Under the pieces are notes generated by a model. That model was not told the DNA's origin. It did not search any database and worked only from the letters and a program-made list of their open reading frames with translations. From positions 1 to 31,976 of the IMG/VR virus record IMGVR_UViG_3300049737_000151: a stretch of 31,976 bases of DNA; one strand, given 5' to 3'. The stretch is from a virus. The translations under genes were made by a program, and so were the position numbers. Positions within the stretch are counted from its first letter, which is position 1; each line of letters starts with the position of its first letter. Shown one piece after another: positions 14,894 to 22,420 of the stretch.

Positions 14894-16191
14894 TGGATGG
14901 TCTTTTTGATGTAGTAAAATCCAAGAACGATTCTAAAGGTTCTGGGTTTTGTATTTTGAAATGGTGGCATGCTGAGATGCATCTAGCAGAGGGCATCAAC
15001 ATGTCTTGTTACCACTGCCCGCCACACAATCTAAATTTAGATCAAGACCTACATAATACGGATTTCAAGAAACAGCAACGAAAAACAATGTTGGAAGGCG
15101 GTAAACCATCAGAGTGTTCTCGTTGCTGGGATCTTGAGGATACTGGTGATATTGCATCTCCACGGCAAGTTCTAACTACAATGTTTTTGAAAAAGAAAAT
15201 GTCGTTAGACATCATAGATGATACTGCAAAAATCCCTTGGAATGAAAATGTTTATCCAAAATACCTTGAGTTGAGTTTCAGCAATCGCTGTCAATTGAAG
15301 TGTAGTTATTGCGCACCGCAAAAAAGCTCAGCGTGGTTTAACGAAATGAAAGAGCATGGTGATTATGACCTTTCTGAAGATAATAAAAAGCAGTATAGTT
15401 TAGACGCAGGGTGGACTTTATATGAGGAAGAAACTAATCCTTACATAAAAAAGTTTTGGGATTGGTTCCCTGAAGCATATGAACACTTAGATACTTTGCG
15501 TGTCACAGGTGGCGAACCATTCTTATCCGACCACGTCTATCGTCTAATAGACTACATACGCTGTAATCCAAAACCAATTGAATTTCACGTCAATAGTAAT
15601 CTCTGTGTCTCAGAACGCAGGATTAACAAATACATCGAGGCGAGCGAGGGTCTGGATTCCAAGGTTTATGTGAGCATAGATTCTTGGGGTAAGCAGGCTG
15701 AGTGGATACGTCACGGATTGAATCTAGAACTATTTGAAAGTAATTTGTATAAGTTACTAGATGCAGGCGAAAAGATAGGGTTTATGGTTACGTTTTGTTT
15801 GCTCTCAATCCCCAATTTCAACGAACTCTTAGAGAAAATACGAGAGTTACAACTAAAGTATCCTGACCAAGTTATAATTGACACACCTCATATGACGAGT
15901 CCTGTGCACCTATCGGCTGCAATTGCTGACGACGAACTGAAATATATGGCTCAAGATTCCTTGCTGTATATGAAAGAACTAGGATTTAGCGATTATGAAT
16001 TCTCTAAATTTAAGTCTTGCGTAGACTGGGTAAAAAATAGCAGTTGTGACGACATCGACAAACATCGTAAAGATTTTGCTGATTTTGTTGACCAACACGA
16101 TTCTAGAAGGGGAACTGATTGGCACGAAACCTTCCCTGAACTAAAAAACTTTTACAACCTATGTAAAAAAGATGTTGACTTTTGTGAATAA
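14893..16191 (+). CDS. Radical SAM protein with extra Cys pairs (twitch-type)
   Basis: A 432-residue radical SAM enzyme. The [4Fe-4S] motif CxxxCxxC is at C133, C137 and C140 (NRCQLKCSYC) and the SAM-binding GGEPF follows near residue 177. Additional cysteine pairs occur before the core (C39-x2-C42 and C75-x2-C78), and further Cys lie near the C-terminus, suggesting an auxiliary cluster or zinc site. Related proteins are frequent in marine phages with no assigned substrate. It is not QueE-like: it is far longer and its CxxxCxxC is internal. Modification of a peptide, a nucleic acid base or a sugar is possible. It is translationally coupled to the upstream membrane protein. Confidence 0.75.
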   Translation: MDGLFDVVKSKNDSKGSGFCILKWWHAEMHLAEGINMSCYHCPPHNLNLDQDLHNTDFKKQQRKTMLEGGKPSECSRCWDLEDTGDIASPRQVLTTMFLKKKMSLDIIDDTAKIPWNENVYPKYLELSFSNRCQLKCSYCAPQKSSAWFNEMKEHGDYDLSEDNKKQYSLDAGWTLYEEETNPYIKKFWDWFPEAYEHLDTLRVTGGEPFLSDHVYRLIDYIRCNPKPIEFHVNSNLCVSERRINKYIEASEGLDSKVYVSIDSWGKQAEWIRHGLNLELFESNLYKLLDAGEKIGFMVTFCLLSIPNFNELLEKIRELQLKYPDQVIIDTPHMTSPVHLSAAIADDELKYMAQDSLLYMKELGFSDYEFSKFKSCVDWVKNSSCDDIDKHRKDFADFVDQHDSRRGTDWHETFPELKNFYNLCKKDVDFCE

Positions 16192-16203
16192 ATGTTTTAG
16201 AAT
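16175..16203 (+). promoter_or_regulatory. Sigma70-type promoter
   Basis: TTGACT (16175-16180), 17-bp spacer, TAGAAT (16198-16203). It overlaps the last codons of the radical SAM gene and would start transcription near 16210, upstream of the gene at 16246. Confidence 0.55.
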
Positions 16204-16245
16204 TATCTAACTTTAACTTGAACCTTTTATATTATGGAGATAAAA

Positions 16246-16464
16246 ATGACTGATATTGTAAATGAACTTAATAATCGAGTAGTTGAAATCACCTTTGATA
16301 AACTAGACGGCACAGAACGTGTAATGAATTGCACGTTGCAGGATAGTGTTGTTCCTGAAACTACTTCAGCTTCTAAACAATCAGATACACATTTAGTTGT
16401 GTATGATGTTGATAAAAGCGGTTGGAGAACCATCATCGTAGACCGAATCAAAAAGGTTGCGTAA
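16246..16464 (+). CDS. Small conserved phage protein (DUF2693-like)
   Basis: A 72-residue protein with VEITFDKLDGTERVMNCTL in the N-terminal half and VVYDVDKSGWRTIIVDRIKK at the end. This matches my memory of a small beta-barrel-like phage family (DUF2693) in which a KxDGTERxMxCTL strand pair is followed by VWDVExxGWRSFRxDxI. Function unknown. ATG 16246 is chosen over 16234 because GGAG (16236-16239) is spaced 6 nt from it. It lies alone between two sigma70-type promoters. Confidence 0.7.
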   Translation: MTDIVNELNNRVVEITFDKLDGTERVMNCTLQDSVVPETTSASKQSDTHLVVYDVDKSGWRTIIVDRIKKVA

Positions 16465-16473
16465 AAAAAGTGC

Positions 16474-16502
16474 TTGACTTTTTTGACTCTATGATATATA
16501 CT
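16474..16502 (+). promoter_or_regulatory. Sigma70-type promoter
   Basis: TTGACT (16474-16479), 17-bp spacer, TATACT (16497-16502). The predicted start near 16509 precedes an AAGGAG ribosome binding site (16516-16521) and the ATG at 16529. It probably drives 16529 through the RNase H gene and beyond. Confidence 0.75.
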
Positions 16503-16528
16503 TGCTATATTAACTAAGGAGTCCTTAA

Positions 16529-17047
16529 ATGGCAAAGCGTATATCAATAGACGATTTTCGTAAAACTCCCAAAAAGGTGAAGCGCAAGCGTAAACCTATG
16601 ACGGAGGAACAACGAAAGGCTGCAGGTGAGAGGTTGGCAAAAGCACGTGCAGCTCGTCAAGCAGCAAATCCAACCCAACCCAAGAACGTATGTAAGAAAG
16701 TGCTCGAGTTAGATGATGAGCACTATCTTTCATATAAAAAAGTCAAAGAGTGGATAAAATCCAACCAAGACAAACTCGTGTGTGCGAGGTCTGAACTTAG
16801 ATCTTCAGTCAAAGGTGCTGAAGCTAAAGTGAAGTCTCTTGAAGGTTACATTAAACATATGAATGCATATCTTCGAGATGGTGAGTGGGTTCACAACTTC
16901 TATGGTGAGAACGCAGACAAACGAACTAATTGGGTTTGTACTGCGATGGCGTTTGATAAAGATGGAAACCCCAAACGCTCGCATGGTGTGTTTTACCCAG
17001 ACCTCGGATATACTTGGGGATATGAACCAACGGAGGATGAAGAATGA
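16529..17047 (+). CDS. Conserved basic phage protein, unknown function
   Basis: A 172-residue protein with a very basic N-terminus (about residues 1-50, many KR clusters and Ala-rich helix), then a helical segment (LSYKKVKEWIKSNQDKL, about 67-83). The C-terminal part is more hydrophobic and aromatic (NWVCTAMAFDKDGNPKRSHG, YPDLGYTWGYEP). The AAGGAG ribosome binding site and a promoter just upstream make it a confident gene. The basic N-terminus suggests nucleic-acid binding. It ends in an ATGA overlap with the RNase H gene. Confidence 0.65.
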   Translation: MAKRISIDDFRKTPKKVKRKRKPMTEEQRKAAGERLAKARAARQAANPTQPKNVCKKVLELDDEHYLSYKKVKEWIKSNQDKLVCARSELRSSVKGAEAKVKSLEGYIKHMNAYLRDGEWVHNFYGENADKRTNWVCTAMAFDKDGNPKRSHGVFYPDLGYTWGYEPTEDEE

Positions 17048-17925
17048 TTGTTATTGATTACAACCAAACTTTCATCTCTAATTATATGGCGGAAACACGT
17101 GGTCATCCAGATGTTGAGATGAACATTGATCTTTTGCGTCATATGATTTTAAATCAAATCAGAAACTATAGAAAGCGATTTGGTAATGAATATGGTGAGG
17201 TGGTTATCGCTTGTGATAATCGCCATTACTGGCGCAGAGATATTTATCCTTACTACAAGGCATCTCGTAAAAAATCTAGAGAGTCTAGCGGTCATGACTG
17301 GTCTTCTATTTTTGATGCATTACATCAGATAAGAAATGAGTTAGATGAGTATCTACCTTATCCTGTAATTGACATTGATGGCGCAGAAGCTGATGACGTT
17401 ATTGGTGCACTTGCTGAGTACAGCCAAACATCTAAAGAAGGTGCTTTGTTTGAAGAATCAGAACCTTTCCTTATCCTTTCTGGAGACCACGACTTCCAGC
17501 AATTACAAAAGTTCTCTAATGTACAACAGTTTTCACCTATCAAGAAAAAGTGGGTGAAGTTGGATGGTACACCAGAAGAAGTATTGATGGAACACATCAT
17601 CACTGGAGATAAGGGTGATGGTGTCCCCAATATTCTAAGCGACGATGATACATTTGTCACAGAGGGTAAACGTCAAAAGCCGATACGAAAGACTCTACTT
17701 GCTGAGTGGAAAAAACAAAAACCTGAAGAGTTCGTTTCGGGTGAGATGGCTTCTGGGTATATTAGAAATCGTCAACTTGTTGATCTTGCAATGACACCGC
17801 AAGAAATTAAAGAAAATGTGATCAACGAGTACGAGGCACAAAAAGGTAAGAGCCGTGCAAACTTATTGAACTATTTTGTGAAGTTTAGATTGCGAAATAT
17901 GATGGAAGTTGCGGAGGACTTCTAG
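17044..17925 (+). CDS. rnh: RNase H / 5'-3' FEN-type exonuclease (T4 Rnh-like)
   Basis: A 293-residue T4 RNase H-type nuclease, expected to remove RNA primers and adjacent DNA from lagging-strand fragments. Conserved acidic metal-binding motifs appear in order: IDYN at the N-terminus, ACDNRHYWRRDIYPYYKASR near residues 56-75, DGAEADDVIG near 116-125, SGDHDFQQLQ near 149-158, and GDKGDGVPN in the helix-hairpin-helix region. The length matches the T4 protein (about 305). The ATGA overlap with the upstream gene fixes the start. The downstream gene begins at the last base of its stop codon. Confidence 0.92.
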   Translation: MIVIDYNQTFISNYMAETRGHPDVEMNIDLLRHMILNQIRNYRKRFGNEYGEVVIACDNRHYWRRDIYPYYKASRKKSRESSGHDWSSIFDALHQIRNELDEYLPYPVIDIDGAEADDVIGALAEYSQTSKEGALFEESEPFLILSGDHDFQQLQKFSNVQQFSPIKKKWVKLDGTPEEVLMEHIITGDKGDGVPNILSDDDTFVTEGKRQKPIRKTLLAEWKKQKPEEFVSGEMASGYIRNRQLVDLAMTPQEIKENVINEYEAQKGKSRANLLNYFVKFRLRNMMEVAEDF

Positions 17926-18179
17926 TGGCGAAGAAGTATATCCATGTAAATCAGCATAAGATTCGTGCTAATTTAAAACACGGAACTGACGAACCTGTCA
18001 TAACAGTGAAGGAAGGCAGGTCTAATAAATACTGCCACGACGTAGAGATTCTCGGACCAAGTGTGGTCAGATACTCTGATAATGGAAACCCCATCTTAGC
18101 GTGTGGTGCAAGGGTGGTTATTGAAACTGAAGCAGATGTAATAACACATCTTCGTGAGGAAAAAAATGATAAAATTTAG
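17925..18179 (+). CDS. Small conserved phage protein, unknown function
   Basis: An 84-residue protein with a GTG start overlapping the RNase H stop by 1 nt (TAGTG). Recognisable segments are IHVNQHKIRANLKHGTDEPV, NKYCHDVEILGPSVVRYSDN and ACGARVVIETEA, predicted as beta-rich. It sits where T4 has dsbA, between rnh and gene 33, but does not resemble DsbA. No catalytic motif. Translation is coupled on both sides. Confidence 0.7.
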   Translation: MAKKYIHVNQHKIRANLKHGTDEPVITVKEGRSNKYCHDVEILGPSVVRYSDNGNPILACGARVVIETEADVITHLREEKNDKI

Positions 18180-18663
18180 GCAAGTAGATGAAGGGTTCGA
18201 CTATGTGTTCGAAGCAAAAACAATTGAAGATCAGGTTGATCGTCTCAAAAAATGGGCATCAACAAATCAAACAATTGTCCCTCTAGTTAGGGCAGGGGTT
18301 GGAGCGCAGGAAATTGAGTGGGGTCTTCCCGACGGCATGCCAGAAAATGTAAAGTTGGATAGAGATATTCCAGTTGGTATGGGTGATACGACTATTCAAA
18401 TGGAGTGGCGTAGAATTAACTCATTCCTCGATCCTAATGGAAACCTAAAGAATCTTCCGACTTGGAAACAAGAAATGAATTGGGTTCAAATACTCGAAGG
18501 TCTTCATTTTAAAGAGGCAGATATTCTCACAAGCGTCAAAGATGGCAAGTTATTAGAAATGTATCCCAAACTTGAGAAGTTGATGAAGCCACTCGGCATC
18601 GAGGAATACAATAAGCCAGCGAAAAAGAAACCCCGCAAAAAGAAAAATGCAAAAAGCGATTGA
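18166..18663 (+). CDS. DUF6433-like conserved phage protein
   Basis: A 165-residue protein. ATG 18166 is chosen over the upstream GTG (18154) because GAGGA sits 5 nt before it. The pattern VFEAKTIEDQVDRLKKW, EWGLPDGMPEN, then ILEGLHFKEADILTSVKDGK and MYPKLEKLMKPLGI matches what I recall of the DUF6433 family of T4-like phages. These proteins end with an ILEGLHP-KEA-LL...KDG-L...YPGLT pattern. The C-terminal tail is Lys-rich. In this family the role is uncharacterised. It overlaps both neighbours. Confidence 0.65.
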   Translation: MIKFRQVDEGFDYVFEAKTIEDQVDRLKKWASTNQTIVPLVRAGVGAQEIEWGLPDGMPENVKLDRDIPVGMGDTTIQMEWRRINSFLDPNGNLKNLPTWKQEMNWVQILEGLHFKEADILTSVKDGKLLEMYPKLEKLMKPLGIEEYNKPAKKKPRKKKNAKSD

Positions 18664-19369
18664 TTACCACCACGAAGTTAGGGGAAAGACCCTAAAGTGG
18701 TTTTCAGTTGATAATCCTAAACGTGCTCAATACGAAGCACCAATAGAATATCGTTTCAATTCTCATGGATTTCGGATGGACATCGAAATGTGGGAGATTG
18801 AAGAAGGGTGTGACATTTACATTGGAGACAGCACGACTCTTGCATTTGGTCTTAATCCTGAAGAAGGTTGGGCATATAAGCACAACACTAAAGAGCAGTT
18901 TGTGAATTTATCCCAAGCAGGTTCTGGGTTAGATACTGTTACAAGACTTCTTGGGTACTGGGTTCCGATACTCAAACCAGAAAATGTTTACATTCAAGAG
19001 ACAGCACCAAACCGACAAGAGTTTTTGAATGCTGATGGAGTAGGGTGGTCTTCCGCTTACTGGGATCAAATAAGTATTCAAAAGTTTGGTGACCGAGAGA
19101 TTACTGACGAAAGTCACTTCAGAGAAAAATTGTTTATTGATCTGGTATCGCAAGAACCACAGGTAACTGTCCAAAGACAAAAGAACTTAGACGCAATTCA
19201 ATGGATTTGTAGAGACACTAAACTACACTTCGCTGATCTGTTTCCAACCAATAGTGAATTTATTGGAGCATCTAGAGATGGTTTTCACCCTGGAGCAGAA
19301 CAACAAGACAAAATACTAGACAGGTTTATAAGGGTCAAAAAATCTTCCCCATTGCCATCCTTCTGGTAA
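18647..19369 (+). CDS. SGNH/GDSL-like hydrolase (first paralogue)
   Basis: A 240-residue protein with block I GDST (nucleophile S62), preceded by YRFNSHGFRMD, and a late catalytic pair in SRDGFHPG (D211, H214). This is consistent with an SGNH esterase or lipase fold. The substrate could be an acyl or acetyl group on host glycan, lipid or protein. A diverged paralogue lies at 21162-21944. It starts 17 nt inside the upstream gene. Its last 54 nt overlap, on the other strand, the end of the minus-strand NUMOD3 gene, so the final residues (about KKSSPLPSFW) may have been reshaped by that insertion. Confidence 0.7.
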   Translation: MQKAIDYHHEVRGKTLKWFSVDNPKRAQYEAPIEYRFNSHGFRMDIEMWEIEEGCDIYIGDSTTLAFGLNPEEGWAYKHNTKEQFVNLSQAGSGLDTVTRLLGYWVPILKPENVYIQETAPNRQEFLNADGVGWSSAYWDQISIQKFGDREITDESHFREKLFIDLVSQEPQVTVQRQKNLDAIQWICRDTKLHFADLFPTNSEFIGASRDGFHPGAEQQDKILDRFIRVKKSSPLPSFW

Positions 19370-19834
19370 TTGTGCTGTTGCTTCTATTAGATGCATATTT
19401 CCGTTTGGTTCAACGCACCATTTTCGCTTCGGTCTCTCATATGCTTTTTGACGGATCTTTGCGATTGTTTCGGGAGAATGTTTTCTTCCGTACATTGGAT
19501 TAAATTCACCAACACGAGTTCCTGACATAGTGTTACTGATCCTTTCTCGATGCGTATCCGACAAACCATTTTTATGGGGGTGCTTATTCCCCAGTTTGGC
19601 TTGGCGTATCCTCTCTCGACCTTCTGGTGTATGCCATTCGGTTCTGTCGCGACATCTATCAACGATTGGTAAATCTGTTTTATTTTGGGTGAGAACATAC
19701 TCGCGAATAGATTCTATATTCGCTTTTTTGATTAGCATTTCTCTTGGTTTTGGAACGTCTTGGAGGGTCTTTTCGTCTACAATCCAGAACTCATCCCTTG
19801 TACGAAACGCAAAAAATCGGGATGCTCTTTCCAT
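19316..19834 (-). CDS. NUMOD3-type homing-endonuclease-associated protein, the only confident minus-strand gene
   Basis: A 172-residue protein read against all neighbours. It has NUMOD3-like DNA-binding repeats: one around GNKHPHKNGLSDTHRERISN, then FNPMYGRKHSPETIAKIRQK. A C-terminal motif (WCVEPNG...LPEGWQWGR) recurs in such proteins. No GIY-YIG or HNH catalytic core is visible. It may be a reduced or nuclease-less relative, or the N-terminal 60 residues may hold an unrecognised domain. A GAGG ribosome binding site precedes the ATG, and an exact TATAAATA octamer lies on the same strand about 30 nt further upstream. Its 3' end overlaps the end of the plus-strand SGNH gene by 54 nt. It is most simply a recent mobile insertion. 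Confidence 0.7.
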   Translation of the reverse strand: MERASRFFAFRTRDEFWIVDEKTLQDVPKPREMLIKKANIESIREYVLTQNKTDLPIVDRCRDRTEWHTPEGRERIRQAKLGNKHPHKNGLSDTHRERISNTMSGTRVGEFNPMYGRKHSPETIAKIRQKAYERPKRKWCVEPNGNMHLIEATAQLPEGWQWGRFFDPYKPV

Positions 19835-19864
19835 AATAACCTCACTTAATACATATGTTTCATC

Positions 19865-19872
19865 TATTTATA
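19865..19872 (-). promoter_or_regulatory. T4-type late promoter on the minus strand
   Basis: TATTTATA on the plus strand reads as TATAAATA on the minus strand, 30 nt upstream of the start of the NUMOD3 gene at 19834. It fits late expression, as is usual for T4 homing-type genes. Confidence 0.75.
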
Positions 19873-19885
19873 TTGAAGAAAAGTG

Positions 19886-19914
19886 TTGACTTTTGCGTTG
19901 TTTTATTGTATAAT
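19886..19914 (+). promoter_or_regulatory. Sigma70-type promoter, near consensus
   Basis: TTGACT (19886-19891), 17-bp spacer, TATAAT (19909-19914). It drives the plus-strand genes from 19949 and lies back to back with the minus-strand late promoter. A GGAG ribosome binding site precedes the ATG at 19949. Confidence 0.85.
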
Positions 19915-19948
19915 AGCTGTATTGAAATGATAACTTGGAGAGATAATT

Positions 19949-20146
19949 ATGAGTAAGATGAGTCAGTTTGTTTTTGAGTGTCAAGAGTTGGCTGCAAATA
20001 ACTGGAATGAGCCGTCTGATATTTTGGCTTATCAGGTTTATGAGCAGTTCGCTGATAGACCTGAACTTCGAGACTATGCTCTCGAAACAACAATGGCTGA
20101 GTGGGATGTTATCCAACAAGATCTCTCCAGTGTGTGGGAGGTATGA
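19949..20146 (+). CDS. Small acidic phage protein, unknown function
   Basis: A 65-residue acidic, helical protein (MSKMSQFVFECQELAANNW at the start, TMAEWDVIQQDLSSVWEV at the end). It has a strong promoter and GGAG ribosome binding site and is followed immediately by the HAD gene with a stop/start overlap. Aromatic and acidic composition suggests a small protein-binding early product, but nothing specific can be assigned. Confidence 0.65.
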   Translation: MSKMSQFVFECQELAANNWNEPSDILAYQVYEQFADRPELRDYALETTMAEWDVIQQDLSSVWEV

Positions 20147-20736
20147 TGAAAGATAAGTATATCCTCACAGATTGTGATGGAGTTTGCCTCGACTGGGAAG
20201 AGGCGTTCATGGTTTGGATGGAAAACAGAGGACAATCTCCTATTGAAGATTACAAAAAGGTTTATAGTGTAAACCAAAGATTCGATATGAAGAGATCCGA
20301 AGCCAGAAAAATCGTCAGTGTGTTTAATGAATCTGCTGCGATTGGTTTTCTACCGCCACTCAGAGATGCTCAATACTACATCAAGAAGCTACACGAAAAG
20401 CATAAATATAAATTTATTGCTGTCACTAGTCTGTCACTAGATCCTTATGCCCAAAAACTTCGAGAAAGAAACCTGAATAAATTATTCGGTGAGAACACTT
20501 TTGAGAAAGTTATTTGTCTTGATACTGGTGCCGATAAAGACGAGATTCTTGCTGAATTGAGTAAAAAATATCGTGGTTGTTATTGGATTGAAGATAAACC
20601 TGAAAATGCAAATGTCGGTGCCGATGTTGGTTTTGAAAGTCTTTTAATTGAGCATGGTCATAATATGCATTCCAAAGGTGATTTCAAGACAATGAAGAAT
20701 TGGGAGGATGTTTATAATGAAGTTACAAGATCGTAA
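20146..20736 (+). CDS. HAD-family phosphatase (possible deoxyribonucleotidase)
   Basis: A 196-residue HAD-superfamily hydrolase with motif I DCDGV (D9, D11), a downstream VTSLS segment as motif II and YWIEDKPENANVG as the motif IV acidic region. This arrangement fits small 5'-nucleotidase-type or polynucleotide-phosphatase-type HAD enzymes. A nucleotide substrate is inferred from the dCMP deaminase nearby. ATG 20146 is chosen (20143 is possible), with GGAGG just upstream. It overlaps the preceding stop by 1 nt, and its end overlaps the next gene by 20 nt. Confidence 0.7.
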   Translation: MKDKYILTDCDGVCLDWEEAFMVWMENRGQSPIEDYKKVYSVNQRFDMKRSEARKIVSVFNESAAIGFLPPLRDAQYYIKKLHEKHKYKFIAVTSLSLDPYAQKLRERNLNKLFGENTFEKVICLDTGADKDEILAELSKKYRGCYWIEDKPENANVGADVGFESLLIEHGHNMHSKGDFKTMKNWEDVYNEVTRS

Positions 20737-20929
20737 ATTTTATGAATGGGCGAAACGTATGTGGCACAAAAATTGTACCGAACGTGATATGTTCGGAGAG
20801 TGCATCTATACCTTTAATGATTATGTCCAGAATAATGAGACTTTCTTGTTAGAAAAATATCGCGAAAAATTAGCCAAAGAAAGCTCAGCTAATTGGGTCG
20901 AAACTATTAGGGTAGGGAGTAAACCTTAA
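20717..20929 (+). CDS. Small conserved phage protein, unknown function
   Basis: A 70-residue protein with a helical, aromatic-rich N-terminus (KFYEWAKRMWHKNCTERDMF) and a charged helix (LEKYREKLAKESSANW). ATG 20717 has GGAGG 9 nt upstream; an earlier ATG at 20708 directly abuts that site and is less likely. It overlaps the HAD gene by 20 nt. No domain is recognised. Confidence 0.6.
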   Translation: MKLQDRKFYEWAKRMWHKNCTERDMFGECIYTFNDYVQNNETFLLEKYREKLAKESSANWVETIRVGSKP

Positions 20930-20969
20930 TTTTTGTTATAGATATGTAACATTAATTGGAGAGAAGTAT

Positions 20970-21158
20970 ATGGATTCATTAACACATACGTTTATAGCAT
21001 GGACTTGCATTGGTGTTGCATATGTTATCGGTCATTATTATGGTGAGAGAAAGGGTTCTCAAATAGGTGCCCAAGTTGTTTTAGAATGGGTTGAGGATAA
21101 AGTAGGTACAACCCAATTTAATGAGTGGGTTCAACAAGACCGAGAAGAGAAAGAGTAG
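20970..21158 (+). CDS. Small single-pass membrane protein
   Basis: A 62-residue protein with one hydrophobic segment at about residues 6-24 (HTFIAWTCIGVAYVIGHYY), followed by a charged helical tail ending in DREEKE. GGAGAG precedes the ATG. It lies directly before the second SGNH hydrolase. Function unknown. Confidence 0.6.
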   Translation: MDSLTHTFIAWTCIGVAYVIGHYYGERKGSQIGAQVVLEWVEDKVGTTQFNEWVQQDREEKE

Positions 21159-21161
21159 TCG

Positions 21162-21944
21162 ATGAAAGAAAGTTGGGGAAAAGCAAACGGAAAAGACCAT
21201 ACTCCAGAAGAACTGCCTTTTTATATGGACGACAGCGAAGAACAGTATGCGCTGAATTGGTCACATAACTACGACGAGTTACTCAGAAATGGATGGATTT
21301 TTCAAGAACCTGAGGGAGCAGAAGATGTAGTCGGTTACAAATATGACTACAATACCATGGATCCTAAGCAGGGCGATTGGGTCAACCTTTCTTATAGAAT
21401 TAATTCTCATGGGTTCAGGGGTGAAGAAATGCCCACAGAACCAAAGAAACGTAGTATTATCTGTCTCGGTGATTCAAATACATTTGGGATTGGCATGCCA
21501 GAGGGCAAACTTTGGTCTACTCGTATCGGGCATACTTTAAAGGTGAGATCATATAATCTAGGCATACCAAATGGTTCTCTAGACTCTGCATTTAGAGTTT
21601 TAATGTACTGGTTGCCCAAGATAAAACCATCTCATGTGTTTATGTGCACTCCATTCGAGGGTTATGAACACCACATACATTCTGGTATCCTCAATGCAGG
21701 GTATCCATTAGCAACAACAGAAGATGAGTGGATACTACACAAAGAAAAGGTTTTGCGAGCCATGCAACATTTATGTGATCAATTTGATACTCCTTTAATC
21801 CAAGATGATTGCTGTGGCGACGACTATTTTTCTATATTTCAAGAACACGATCTCTCTAGAGATTTAAAATATTATGGTTCAAACAGGCACATATACATTG
21901 CGATGAACCTATTGAGGAAAGCTGGATATGAGTGGGATGTCTAA
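21162..21944 (+). CDS. SGNH/GDSL-like hydrolase (second paralogue)
   Basis: A 260-residue protein sharing the RINSHGFRG lead-in and block I LGDSN-F-G-G (S105) with the 18647 gene, but with an extra N-terminal region of about 75 residues. The C-terminal catalytic pair is less canonical: SRDLKYYGSNRH places D234 and H243 further apart than the usual D-x-x-H. It probably still has the SGNH fold, with esterase activity uncertain. The two copies in one window suggest different substrates or divergence after duplication. Its ATG follows the membrane-protein stop by 3 nt. Confidence 0.65.
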   Translation: MKESWGKANGKDHTPEELPFYMDDSEEQYALNWSHNYDELLRNGWIFQEPEGAEDVVGYKYDYNTMDPKQGDWVNLSYRINSHGFRGEEMPTEPKKRSIICLGDSNTFGIGMPEGKLWSTRIGHTLKVRSYNLGIPNGSLDSAFRVLMYWLPKIKPSHVFMCTPFEGYEHHIHSGILNAGYPLATTEDEWILHKEKVLRAMQHLCDQFDTPLIQDDCCGDDYFSIFQEHDLSRDLKYYGSNRHIYIAMNLLRKAGYEWDV

Positions 21945-21946
21945 GA

Positions 21947-22420
21947 ATGACTGATACATACACAAGAACTTGGGGTATTCTACCCAATAAATGGGACAGG
22001 GCGCATATGAAAGTTGCCCGAGTTTACTCTAAACTTTCTACCGCAAAAAGATTACAGGTTGGTGCCGTTATCGTAAAAGATAACCGCATTATCTCCATTG
22101 GTTATAATGGTATGCCCTCTGGTTGGGACAATGTGTGTGAAAATGAAATCAAATGGCCAAATGGCGACGTTCAATTCCTAGAGACAAAACCAGAAGTGCT
22201 TCACGCTGAATCAAATGCAATTGCTAAAGTTGCTAAATCTTCTGATAATTGCGAGGGTGCTACGATTTATACAACAACAGCACCTTGTATTGAATGTGCT
22301 AAATTGATATATCAATCTGGGATAAAACGTGTTGTTTGGGAGAAACCTCATCTAAGAAATGATGATGGTGTCAAGTTTCTTGATAAATGTGATGGGATAG
22401 TTGTGGAGAAATACGAATGA
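21947..22420 (+). CDS. dCMP deaminase
   Basis: A 157-residue zinc-dependent deaminase converting dCMP to dUMP, the substrate of the ThyX encoded at 7929. The zinc and catalytic residues are in HAESNAIAK (H86, E88) and TAPCIECAKLI (C114, C117). GYNGMPSGWDN is the typical substrate-loop motif. ATG 21947, 2 nt after the previous stop, is chosen over an overlapping GTG at 21932. It ends in an ATGA overlap with the next gene. Together with ThyX and the reductase it would enlarge the dTTP pool. Confidence 0.92.
   Translation: MTDTYTRTWGILPNKWDRAHMKVARVYSKLSTAKRLQVGAVIVKDNRIISIGYNGMPSGWDNVCENEIKWPNGDVQFLETKPEVLHAESNAIAKVAKSSDNCEGATIYTTTAPCIECAKLIYQSGIKRVVWEKPHLRNDDGVKFLDKCDGIVVEKYE

Noticed and set aside
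14893-16191. Radical SAM gene as QueE partner of the QueC-like gene
   Set aside because: It is about twice the QueE length, the cluster motif is at residue 133 rather than near the N-terminus, and extra Cys pairs do not fit QueE.
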